A stretch of DNA of 64,000 nt from Desulfacinum hydrothermale DSM 13146 (GTDB lineage Bacteria; Desulfobacterota; Syntrophobacteria; Syntrophobacterales; DSM-9756): positions 121,886-185,885 of the forward strand of contig NZ_FWXF01000007.1 of assembly GCF_900176285.1 (NCBI RefSeq), read 5' to 3'. Of this stretch, positions 19,094 to 26,846 are shown one piece after another (position 1 is the first letter of the stretch; the number at the start of each line of letters is the position of its first letter). Below the pieces are notes generated by a model that had not been told where the DNA came from, searched no databases, and worked only from the letters and a program-made list of their open reading frames with translations. The translations under genes and the position numbers were made by a program.

Positions 19094-19885
19094 ATGTGTC
19101 CGCGAGCTTCCAACGAAACCTTCTTCCATCCCGCCTGGCCCGTCTTCCACGAGGACAATCACGTCCTCGCCGTTTATAAGCCCGCGGGCCTTCTGGTTCA
19201 AGGAGATCGCACCGGAGATCCCTGCCTTCTGGAACTGGCCAAGCGATGGATCAAGGAAAGATACCAAAAGCCGGGGAATGTTTTTTTGGGCCTGGTTCAC
19301 CGGCTCGACCGACCCGTCTCAGGAGCTTTGATCTTCGCCAAGACCAGCAAGGCCGCCTCCCGTCTCAGTCGGGCCTTTCGGGAACAGGGAACGCTCAAGG
19401 AATACCTGGCGGTGGTGGAAGGACAACCGAAGGTGCCGCAAGCCACCCTGGTCCATCACCTGTGCCAACGACCGGGCGGATCCACCCACGTGGTCCAGGA
19501 CGGCCATCCCCAAGGCCGCCGTGCCTGCCTGCACTATCGGGTGTTGGGCACGGAAGGGTCCCGGTCTTTGGTGGCCGTCCGGCTCGAAACCGGCCGAAAG
19601 CACCAGATACGGGTTCAGCTGGCCGCCGTGGGGTGCCCCATCGCCGGGGACCTCCGCTATGGTGCCTTGCGGCCACTGCCCAACCGACAGATCGCTCTCC
19701 ATGCCTGGCGCCTGGTGGTCCCCCACCCCACCCGCTCCACCTCGGTGGAGGTGGTCTGCCCCCTCCCAAGGCAATGGCCCTGGGACGAAAAGGACGTTTT
19801 TCCCGATCATCCAGCACACCCCTTTCGGCCTCTGTGGGCATGGTCCGATTATGAAAGGTCACAAAGCCTCTCCCAAGTCTTGTAA
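19094..19885 (+). CDS. RluA-family pseudouridine synthase
   Basis: A 263-residue RNA pseudouridine synthase without an S4 domain. It has 'KPAGLLVQGD' near the N-terminus, the catalytic motif HRLDRPVSG with the nucleophile Asp72, and the downstream 'LETGRKHQIRVQLAAVGCP' block typical of the RluA/RluC/RluD/TruC group. ATG 19094 is preceded by AAGG at nine bases; ATG 19085 is an alternative. It diverges from the methyltransferase fusion gene, with starts about 75 bases apart, so both RNA-modification genes may share a control region. The exact RNA site modified cannot be told from sequence. Confidence 0.9.
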   Translation: MCPRASNETFFHPAWPVFHEDNHVLAVYKPAGLLVQGDRTGDPCLLELAKRWIKERYQKPGNVFLGLVHRLDRPVSGALIFAKTSKAASRLSRAFREQGTLKEYLAVVEGQPKVPQATLVHHLCQRPGGSTHVVQDGHPQGRRACLHYRVLGTEGSRSLVAVRLETGRKHQIRVQLAAVGCPIAGDLRYGALRPLPNRQIALHAWRLVVPHPTRSTSVEVVCPLPRQWPWDEKDVFPDHPAHPFRPLWAWSDYERSQSLSQVL

Positions 19886-19971
19886 CTCCGGAATTCTTGT
19901 GAAAAAATAAGGAACGAATGCCATCACCCTTTGCACACTTTCCAACCACCCACATGCCAGGGAGGTGCCTC

Positions 19972-20514
19972 ATGGCGGAATTGATGGATGTGATCCGATC
20001 CCGACGGAGTATCCGAAACTTTGAGGACAAGGACGTTCCGGACGACCTTCTCAACCAGATCCTGGAGGCCGTCAAGTGGTCCCAGTCCTGGGCCAACACC
20101 CAGTGCTGGGAAGTGGTCGTGGTGCGAGACCCCGAGACCAAGTCAAAGCTTCAGGCGACCATGGGGAAGGGCAACCCGGCCACCAAGGCCATCGTGGCGG
20201 CCCCCGTGGTTCTTGCCCTGTGCGGCAAGCTCCAAAGCTCCGGCTACTACAAGGGACAGGTGACCACCAAGTTCGGCGACTGGTTTCTCTTCGACCTGGG
20301 CATCGCGACCCAGAACATCTGCCTGGCCGCCACCGACTTGGGTCTGGGCACCGTGGTGGTGGGCCTCTTCGATCAGGACAAGGCCAAGGAAGTCCTGGGC
20401 GTTCCCGAGGGCTACGAGGTGGTGGTGCTCCTTCCCATGGGCTATCCGTCCAAGGTGCCGTCGGCACCCAAAAGGCGGGAGGTGGAGGAATTCACCCATT
20501 ACGAGAAGTTCTGA
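19972..20514 (+). CDS. Nitroreductase-family protein
   Basis: A 180-residue FMN-dependent oxidoreductase of the nitroreductase superfamily. The N-terminal FMN-phosphate binding motif 'VIRSRRSIRNF' and the C-terminal 'GLGTVVVGLF' segment are present. The short single-domain form matches the small nitroreductases common in anaerobes, which reduce nitroaromatics or other flavin-accessible acceptors. ATG 19972 follows GGAGG at the right distance. It is monocistronic, closed by a strong terminator. The physiological substrate is unknown. Confidence 0.9.
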   Translation: MAELMDVIRSRRSIRNFEDKDVPDDLLNQILEAVKWSQSWANTQCWEVVVVRDPETKSKLQATMGKGNPATKAIVAAPVVLALCGKLQSSGYYKGQVTTKFGDWFLFDLGIATQNICLAATDLGLGTVVVGLFDQDKAKEVLGVPEGYEVVVLLPMGYPSKVPSAPKRREVEEFTHYEKF

Positions 20515-20522
20515 AAGGAAAA

Positions 20523-20555
20523 ACGGGATGCGGCGGCGGCCGCATCCCGTTTTTT
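20523..20555 (+). terminator. Rho-independent terminator after the nitroreductase gene
   Basis: ACGGGATGCGGC-GGCG-GCCGCATCCCGT forms a perfect 12-base-pair stem with a four-base loop and is followed by a run of T. It lies eight bases after the stop codon. Confidence 0.9.
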
Positions 20556-20977
20556 GTGCACCGGCGACCTGGGTAAACCGTGAAGACAAGGGGCGAAAGC
20601 CGGTGGGAATGGCCCAGGGCGCACCTTGGGGCCACCGCGCCCAGGTTTCAAGCGCTTGGGCCGGCCCAGCCTGTAGCAGCCGGCCCGACGACGACCCACC
20701 GGGAAGGGCAGGCCGCCGCCACGGCACCTGGGGCTCGCCGTCACAGGCCAACGATCGCCAAGCGCGCACTACCCGGCACGCAGGACAGGATTCCGATCAC
20801 AGCGTTCTGTACAAGAGGCCTGCGGCTCTGGCGGTTTGGAACAAGAACCCTTGGGGATCCACCCCGATCGGCTTGTCTGGAAACGCCCCGGCACCCAACG
20901 CCGGCGCTCCTGCGGTGGGGGCGACGGCCCAGGCCGGGGACCTGGGAGACCCTATCTCAACAAAGGAGGAGGAACCC
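20556..20977 (+). other. 422-base gap upstream of ugpB, no gene recognised
   Basis: A GC-rich stretch between the nitroreductase terminator and ugpB. It must hold the ugp promoter, but I see no convincing -35/-10 pair and no riboswitch signature. An open frame runs through in register with ugpB, but it has no signal peptide and unusual composition, so I treat it as non-coding. The last bases contain the strong ribosome site AAGGAGGAGG. Confidence 0.4.
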
Positions 20978-22291
20978 ATGAAGGCACGAAAAGGAACGGG
21001 CGCACTGGTTCTGGTTCTTGCGCTGGCCCTGCTGCTGATGCCCGCCGTGGGCCAGGCCGTGACCAAGATCACGTTCTGGCACGCCATGAGCGGCAAACGG
21101 CTGCCGGCGGTGGAACGGATCGTCAATGGATTCAACCAGGCCCACCCGGACATCCAGGTGGAGGCCCAATTCATGGGCAAGTACAAGGAAGTGCTGGCCA
21201 AGACCATTGCGGCCGTCAAATCGGGCAATCCTCCCCACCTGGCTCAGGTCTATGAAGTGGGACTCCAGACCATGCTGGACAGCGGCGTGATCGTCCCGGT
21301 CCACACCCTGTTCAAGGAAGGCGAGGTGGATTTCGGCGACGTGGTGGGCCCCATCCGTGACTACTACTCCGTGAACGGCAAACTCTATTCCATGCCCTTC
21401 AACTCCTCCACCGCCATCCTCTACTACAACAAGGACCTTTTCAGGAAGGCGGGCCTGGATCCCAACCGCCCCCCCACGACCTTCAAGGAACTGGAGGAGA
21501 TGGGCAAGAAACTGGTGGAATCCGGCGTGGTCCCCAACGCCTTTTCCACCGGCTGGCCTGCCTGGATTTTCGAACAGGCCCACGCCTACCACAACCAGTT
21601 TTACGCCAACAACGAAAACGGCCGTAAAGGCCGCGCCACCCAGGTCCTGTTCAACGGGCCTTTCGGCGTGAAGTACCTGGAAACCATGTCCCGCATGGCC
21701 AAGGAAAAAGTCTACATCTACGGGGGCCGGGAGTATTCGGCCAACAAGGCTTTTCTCTCCCAGCAGATCGCCATGCTGATCCAATCCACCTCGTCGGTGG
21801 GCTCCATCGAAGCCGCCGCCAAGGGCAAATTCGAGGTGGGCACCACCTTCCTGCCGCGCTTCCAAGACTATTCGCGGGGCAATTCGGTGATCGGCGGGGC
21901 CACCCTGTGGGTGCTCAAAGGCCACAGTGACAAGGAATATGCGGCCGTCAAGGAATTCCTCAAGTGGGTCATCCGCCCCGAAGTGACCGCCCAGTGGCAC
22001 AAGGACACGGGCTACTTCCCCGCCACCAACAGCGCGCTCAAGCTCCTCATGGACGAAGGCTGGTTTGCCAAGCATCCCAACCACCTGACCGCCTTCCTGC
22101 AGGTCCTTTCCGGGGTGAAGACGCCCATGTCCCAAGGCGTGCGGCTCGGTAACTTCGTGGAGATCCGCAACATCGTCCAGACCGCCCTGGAAAACAGCTT
22201 CGCCGGCAAGGCGGATCCCAAGAAGGCCCTGGACGAGGCGGCCCAAGAGGCCAACCGGGTGCTCAAGGAATACTCGGAGCTTTACCAATAA
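20978..22291 (+). CDS. ugpB: sn-Glycerol-3-phosphate ABC transporter, periplasmic binding protein
   Basis: A 437-residue extracytoplasmic solute-binding protein (family 1). A Sec signal peptide (residues 1-26, ending near GQA) precedes 'KITFWHAMSG'. Several stretches match UgpB of enterobacteria closely: 'PFNSSTAILYYNKD', 'KAGLDPNRPPTTF', 'YGGRE', 'IGGATLWVLKG' and 'HKDTGYFP'. The substrate should be glycerol-3-phosphate or its diesters, taken up as carbon or phosphate source. ATG 20978 follows AAGGAGGAGG. It heads the ugpB-A-E-C operon, in the same order as E. coli. Repetitive 'GFG' or maltose-type features are absent, which supports Ugp over a sugar transporter. Confidence 0.92.
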   Translation: MKARKGTGALVLVLALALLLMPAVGQAVTKITFWHAMSGKRLPAVERIVNGFNQAHPDIQVEAQFMGKYKEVLAKTIAAVKSGNPPHLAQVYEVGLQTMLDSGVIVPVHTLFKEGEVDFGDVVGPIRDYYSVNGKLYSMPFNSSTAILYYNKDLFRKAGLDPNRPPTTFKELEEMGKKLVESGVVPNAFSTGWPAWIFEQAHAYHNQFYANNENGRKGRATQVLFNGPFGVKYLETMSRMAKEKVYIYGGREYSANKAFLSQQIAMLIQSTSSVGSIEAAAKGKFEVGTTFLPRFQDYSRGNSVIGGATLWVLKGHSDKEYAAVKEFLKWVIRPEVTAQWHKDTGYFPATNSALKLLMDEGWFAKHPNHLTAFLQVLSGVKTPMSQGVRLGNFVEIRNIVQTALENSFAGKADPKKALDEAAQEANRVLKEYSELYQ

Positions 22292-22363
22292 TCTGTCCGA
22301 TCCGGGACGGGGTCCGAAACCCACGGAACTTCGGGCCCCTTCCCCTGGCCACAAAGGATCCCA

Positions 22364-23245
22364 ATGGAAAGTCGTTTTCCCAACAGGCTGCTGCCCTACC
22401 TCCTGGTGCTGCCCTCCCTGGTGGTGGTGTTGGTCTTTCTCATCGTCCCGTCCATCCAGTCCTTCTATCTGAGCCTTTTTCGGGTGTCGCCCTTTGGAAA
22501 CGTTCTCATCTTCAAAGGGCTTCGAAATTTCGTCACTTTGCTGGGGGATCCCGCCTATTTGAACAGCCTGATCCGGAGCTTCTTCTTTACGGGCTTCATC
22601 GTGGTGGTGGGGCTGAGCGTGTCGTTGGGGCTGGCCGTGCTGGCCAACCTGCCCCTGGCCGGCGTGGACATCTATCGAACGGCCCTCATCTGGCCCTTCG
22701 CCCTTTCCCCCGCCGTGGCCGGCACCATCTGGGCCCTTCTCGTGGATCCGTCCACCGGCCCCATCACCTATCTTGTGGAACGCGCCACCGGCATGCGCAT
22801 CAACTGGATGACCAACGGCGATCTGGCCCTACTCATCGTGACCGCCGCCGCCACGTGGAAGATGTTGGGCTACAATGTCATCTTTTTCCTGGCCGGTCTT
22901 CAAAACGTTCCCAAGGAGCTGTTGGAAGCGGCCCACATGGACGGAGCCGGGACGTTTCAAAGGTTCTGGAAGGTGACCTTCCCGCTGCTGTCACCCACCA
23001 CCTTCTTTCTTTTCATCATGAATTCGCTCTACGGCTTCTTCGAGGTTTTCGGCCTGATCGATGTGATGACCCAGGGCGGTCCGGGTAAGGCCACAGATAT
23101 TCTGGTCTACAAGCTCTACGAAGACGGGTTCGTCAACTTCCGAACCGGCTACGCGTCGGCACAGTCCATCGTGCTCTTCGTCTTCGTGGCCATCCTGACC
23201 ATCCTCCAGTTCCGGTTCGCCGGCCGGAAGGTTTTCTACCGTTGA
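22364..23245 (+). CDS. ugpA: sn-Glycerol-3-phosphate ABC transporter permease UgpA
   Basis: A 293-residue inner-membrane permease with six hydrophobic segments (first at residues 8-31). The EAA loop that contacts the ATPase is visible near residue 190 as 'EAAHMDGAGTFQRFWKV'. It matches the MalF/UgpA-like permease class and forms the membrane channel together with UgpE. It lies 72 bases after ugpB and 19 bases before ugpE. The long N-terminal extra helices of MalF are absent, which fits UgpA. Confidence 0.92.
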   Translation: MESRFPNRLLPYLLVLPSLVVVLVFLIVPSIQSFYLSLFRVSPFGNVLIFKGLRNFVTLLGDPAYLNSLIRSFFFTGFIVVVGLSVSLGLAVLANLPLAGVDIYRTALIWPFALSPAVAGTIWALLVDPSTGPITYLVERATGMRINWMTNGDLALLIVTAAATWKMLGYNVIFFLAGLQNVPKELLEAAHMDGAGTFQRFWKVTFPLLSPTTFFLFIMNSLYGFFEVFGLIDVMTQGGPGKATDILVYKLYEDGFVNFRTGYASAQSIVLFVFVAILTILQFRFAGRKVFYR

Positions 23246-23264
23246 AGAGGGGGCGTCTTCCGCC

Positions 23265-24095
23265 ATGCAGATCACCCGAACACAACGTGCTTTGGCTCAT
23301 ATCACCTTGACGGTGAGCATCCTCCTCATCGTCTTTCCCGTCGTCTTCGCCCTGGTAACCAGCACTCACTCCTTCCAGGAATCCTTTTCCTTCCCGCCCA
23401 AGTTCCACGTGGGCTCCCATCTGCTGGACAATTACCGGGCGGCCTGGGAACGGGTCCATATGGGCCGCCTCCTTTTCAACAGTACCCTGATCTCCGTGGC
23501 CGTGGCCGCCGGGAAGATCGTGTTGAGCATTCTGGCGGCGTTCGCCTTCACCTATTTCGGAGAGTTTCGGGGCAAGGCCACCCTCTTCATCCTCATCCTC
23601 ATCACCCACATGCTGCCCCTGCCCATCCGGATCGTCCCCACCTTTGAATTGGTGGAGGACTTTGGGTGGATGAACACCTACTACGCCCTGACCATCCCCT
23701 TTTTCGCCAGCGCCACGGGGACCCTCCTTTTCCGCCAATTCTTCCTCACCGTCCCCAACGATCTGGCCGATGCCGCCCGGATGGACGGAGCAGGCCCCAT
23801 GAAGTTCCTCTGGAAGGTTCTGGTGCCCCTGTCCAAGACCAATATGCTGGCCCTTTTCATGATCGAATTCATCTACATGTGGAACCAGTATCTGTGGCCT
23901 CTTATCGTGACCCAGTCCAACGACATGCGCGTGGTGCAGATCGGACTCAAGATGCTTCTGGCCGGTGAGGAACAGGCCGCCGAATGGAACGTGATCATGG
24001 CGGGCACCATCCTGGCGATGCTCCCCCCGCTCATCATTTTGCTCATCCTGCAGGGAAGCTTCGTCAAGGGCTTCGCCATGCGCCAGGAAAAATAG
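23265..24095 (+). CDS. ugpE: sn-Glycerol-3-phosphate ABC transporter permease UgpE
   Basis: A 276-residue second permease subunit of the MalG/UgpE class, with six hydrophobic helices. The EAA loop reads 'ADAARMDGAGPMKFLWKV' near residue 168. A short GGGG/GAGG region upstream can serve as ribosome site. It is co-transcribed with ugpA (19-base gap) and ugpC (38-base gap) and pairs with UgpA to form the translocation pore. Confidence 0.92.
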   Translation: MQITRTQRALAHITLTVSILLIVFPVVFALVTSTHSFQESFSFPPKFHVGSHLLDNYRAAWERVHMGRLLFNSTLISVAVAAGKIVLSILAAFAFTYFGEFRGKATLFILILITHMLPLPIRIVPTFELVEDFGWMNTYYALTIPFFASATGTLLFRQFFLTVPNDLADAARMDGAGPMKFLWKVLVPLSKTNMLALFMIEFIYMWNQYLWPLIVTQSNDMRVVQIGLKMLLAGEEQAAEWNVIMAGTILAMLPPLIILLILQGSFVKGFAMRQEK

Positions 24096-24133
24096 GACTA
24101 TCCAACGATTCCCAAGGAGATCAACGGGCAACC

Positions 24134-25240
24134 ATGGCAGAGATCAGACTGGAACAGGTCAACAAGCGCTTCAAGAAACATTGGGTCGTGCGGGACTTCA
24201 CCCTGACGGTGGCCGACCGGGAGTTCGTGGTGCTGGTGGGGCCCTCCGGTTGCGGCAAATCCACCACGTTGCGGATGATTGCAGGCCTGGAGGAAGTGAC
24301 CAGCGGGGAAATCTCCATTGCGGGACGCGTGGTCAATCAGGTGCCGCCCAAGGATCGGGACATCGCCATGGTCTTCCAAAGCTACGCCCTGTATCCTCAC
24401 ATGAACGTCTACAAGAACATGGCCTTCGGCCTCATGAACCGGGGCGTGCCCAAGGACGAAATCAACCAGCGGGTCAAGAGGGCGGCGGAGATTCTGGGCA
24501 TCTCGGATCTGCTCCACCGCCGACCGGCCCAGCTTTCAGGCGGCCAGCGCCAGCGGGTGGCCATGGGCCGGGCCATTGTTCGCGATCCCCAGGCCTTTCT
24601 CTTCGATGAACCCCTGAGCAACCTGGACGCCAAGCTCCGCGTGCAGATGCGAGCCGAGCTGGCCAAGCTGCACGAACGGTTGCAGTCCACCATCGTCTAT
24701 GTCACCCACGACCAGATCGAGGCCATGACTCTGGCCCATCGGATCGTGGTCATGAAAGACGGAAAGATCATGCAGGTGGGCCGGCCCCTGGAGGTCTATG
24801 AACGCCCGGCCAACCGGTTTGTGGCGGGCTTTATCGGAAGCCCGTCCATGAATTTTCTAAACGTGCGGATCGCCCGGGAAGGCGAAGATCTGTGGGTCGA
24901 CGGGCAAAGCTTTCGACTCAAGATCCCCCGGCATCGCGCGTCCGCCTACCGAGACCATGTGGACCGGGAGGTGATCTTTGGAATCCGCCCCGAAGACATC
25001 AAAGAACGCACCCGAGATGACCTGCCCGAGGGGGTGGAACCCTTGCGGGCGGAAGTGGATGTGCGAGAGCCCATCGGGTCCGAGGTGATCGTGACCGCCG
25101 CCGTGGGGGGCCACAGCTTCACCGCCCGGGTCAGTCCCAGCATGCAGGTGCGCGTGCACGAACCGATCGACCTGGCGGTCAACATGAACAAGATGCATCT
25201 CTTCGAGCCGGAAACCGGGACGGCTCTGAACGGCGATTGA
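24134..25240 (+). CDS. ugpC: sn-Glycerol-3-phosphate ABC transporter ATP-binding protein
   Basis: A 368-residue ATPase of the MalK/UgpC type. It shows Walker A GPSGCGKST (residues 36-44), the Q-loop 'MVFQSYALYPHMNVY', the ABC signature LSGGQRQRVAMGRA, Walker B 'AFLFDEPLSNLD' and the switch His in 'YVTHDQIEA'. Residues 240-368 form the C-terminal OB/TOBE regulatory domain. It energises import through UgpAE. The frame is open upstream inside ugpE, but ATG 24134 matches the family N-terminus, with AAGGAG 14 bases upstream. It is the last gene of the operon; a GC-rich inverted repeat (GGCCGGG/CCCGGCC) just after the stop may act as a weak terminator towards the convergent HAD gene. Confidence 0.93.
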   Translation: MAEIRLEQVNKRFKKHWVVRDFTLTVADREFVVLVGPSGCGKSTTLRMIAGLEEVTSGEISIAGRVVNQVPPKDRDIAMVFQSYALYPHMNVYKNMAFGLMNRGVPKDEINQRVKRAAEILGISDLLHRRPAQLSGGQRQRVAMGRAIVRDPQAFLFDEPLSNLDAKLRVQMRAELAKLHERLQSTIVYVTHDQIEAMTLAHRIVVMKDGKIMQVGRPLEVYERPANRFVAGFIGSPSMNFLNVRIAREGEDLWVDGQSFRLKIPRHRASAYRDHVDREVIFGIRPEDIKERTRDDLPEGVEPLRAEVDVREPIGSEVIVTAAVGGHSFTARVSPSMQVRVHEPIDLAVNMNKMHLFEPETGTALNGD

Positions 25241-25346
25241 TCCGTGGCCGGGCGCCCAAGCCCCCGGCCTCCATGCAGGCCGCCCAACGGTTGCCGATCC
25301 AACCTTCTTTCGCACAAGCCCGCCGATCCTTCTGGGGGCCTGGGCG

Positions 25347-26186
25347 TCAAGATAGGAGCGCCAGGATCTTCCCGGCCAGCTCGGCGAACCCTTGGCCCCC
25401 GGCACGGGCAGTGACAAAGGCGGGAAGGTGTTCCATGTGGGGGACGAACCGGGCGATGTTGGCCACACCCACCGAGAGATCGAAGCTTCCAAACATGGGC
25501 TCGTCGTTGGGAGAATCACCGCAAAAGAGGCCTCGGCGTCTGAGGCCATGCGGCGGGATGTCAAATAGTTCGCGGGCCAGAAGTTGTGTCGTGTGCCGCT
25601 TGTCGTAATCGCCGAACCAGCCGTTCACATGAATGGATGACACCTTGCAGTGGGCACCGTGGGATTTGAACACCTCCACGATGCGCTCCACTGCCTCCCA
25701 GCCCAGATCCGGCACGTCTTCGCAGTAATCCACCGCCAGGTCCGCTTCCCGATACGACTGGTCCGAGGCCAGAGCCGCCCCCGGCACCCGCGCCTGGATT
25801 TCCTTCCAGATCCTCTCAAGGCGGCGTCGGTTCTCCCTCCGTTCGGCATCCGTCATCAAATACCGTTTTTTGAGTCTTCCGCTGGTCGAGTCGTACCAGA
25901 AGTAAAAGGCTCCGTTCTCCCCCACCACCGCATCCACGGGCCACATGCGAGCCATGTGGTCGCACCAGCCGGCGGGACGCCCGGTGATGGGAATGAGTTT
26001 CAGACCCGCGTCCTTGAGGGCCCACAAAGCCGAGTAGGCACAGGCGGGAATACGGCCCTGGGTGGTGATGGTGTCGTCAATATCGAAGAGAACCCCCCAC
26101 AGGCCTTCCACTTGCCGCGCCGTAAGGCTTGCCAGGGGCCGAAGACCTCGGCACGAAACGTTGCGGCCTGCGCTGCAATCCGTCAT
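25347..26186 (-). CDS. HAD-superfamily phosphatase (type IIB cap)
   Basis: A 279-residue predicted phosphatase of the haloacid dehalogenase superfamily. Motif I is 'LFDIDDTITTQ' near residue 33, motif II 'PITGRPAGW' near 68, and motif IV 'LFCGDSPNDEPMF' near 228. The cap lies between motifs II and III, as in type IIB (Cof, sucrose-phosphate or mannosyl-3-phosphoglycerate phosphatases). ATG 26186 has AGGAG upstream and overlaps the stop of the MarR gene by four bases, so the two are coupled. It converges on ugpC. A sugar phosphate or phosphoglycerate substrate is likely from family knowledge; a link to glycerol phosphate import is only positional. Confidence 0.82.
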   Translation of the reverse strand: MTDCSAGRNVSCRGLRPLASLTARQVEGLWGVLFDIDDTITTQGRIPACAYSALWALKDAGLKLIPITGRPAGWCDHMARMWPVDAVVGENGAFYFWYDSTSGRLKKRYLMTDAERRENRRRLERIWKEIQARVPGAALASDQSYREADLAVDYCEDVPDLGWEAVERIVEVFKSHGAHCKVSSIHVNGWFGDYDKRHTTQLLARELFDIPPHGLRRRGLFCGDSPNDEPMFGSFDLSVGVANIARFVPHMEHLPAFVTARAGGQGFAELAGKILALLS

Positions 26187-26695
26187 GATTGGGGCTCCTC
26201 CGGTTTCGCGGCGGGGGTCTCCCCCCCTGCCACCGGGATCACCGGCTGCTCCGGGATCCCTTCGGCATCGGAGGTGAGGAGCTGCACCAGGCGTTCGATG
26301 GCCCACAGGATCGCCTGGACCTCTTCTTCACTCAACTGCTGGAGCCGTTTCACAAAGGTGTCCTGGAGGGGGGTGGGGGCGTTCTTGATGAACTCCACGC
26401 CGTCTTCCGTGATCTCCACATGAATCTTTCGACGATCCTTGCTCACACGGGTGCGCCGAACCAGGTTCCTCTTTTCCAGGCGGTCCACGATCCCCGTCAC
26501 CGTGCTGCTGTTGAGGAAAACGATCTTGGTCAGCGCCCCTAGAGAGATGGGGCCGTACTCGTGGATCTCCCGCAAGCAGATGAGTTGGGGAACGGTGATC
26601 TTGTAGGTCTCCTGGATGTGCTTGGAATGGATATCCAGCTCGCGGGCGATCTGCCGCAACCTTTTGGTAATGTGCACCACCGTCGGGTCCACCAT
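26183..26695 (-). CDS. MarR-family transcriptional regulator
   Basis: A 170-residue winged helix-turn-helix protein. The recognition region is 'ISLGALTKIVFLNSSTVTGI' with the wing 'NLVRRTRVSKDRRKIHVEITEDG'. Length and layout are standard apart from a Pro/Ala-rich tail of about 25 residues. It is translationally coupled to the HAD phosphatase downstream (ATGA overlap) and divergent from the aminopeptidase gene, so it may control either or both. The 151-base divergent gap contains no obvious perfect palindrome. Confidence 0.88.
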   Translation of the reverse strand: MVDPTVVHITKRLRQIARELDIHSKHIQETYKITVPQLICLREIHEYGPISLGALTKIVFLNSSTVTGIVDRLEKRNLVRRTRVSKDRRKIHVEITEDGVEFIKNAPTPLQDTFVKRLQQLSEEEVQAILWAIERLVQLLTSDAEGIPEQPVIPVAGGETPAAKPEEPQS

Positions 26696-26846
26696 GAAAA
26701 TCCTCCAAACTGATGGTAGAGAATTCTGAAGCCCTCACGGCCTCCATGGATTAAAACAGATCCAACGCCCCGGCGTTTATAGCATACATTTTTCCCAGGG
26801 TCGCCCTGGAATGACGGTTTTCGAGCAGAAAAAAGGAGGTTACAGC

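Noticed and set aside
20556..20977. A riboswitch or extra N-terminal coding part before ugpB
   Set aside because: No conserved riboswitch core could be found on either strand, and UgpB needs its signal peptide at 20978.
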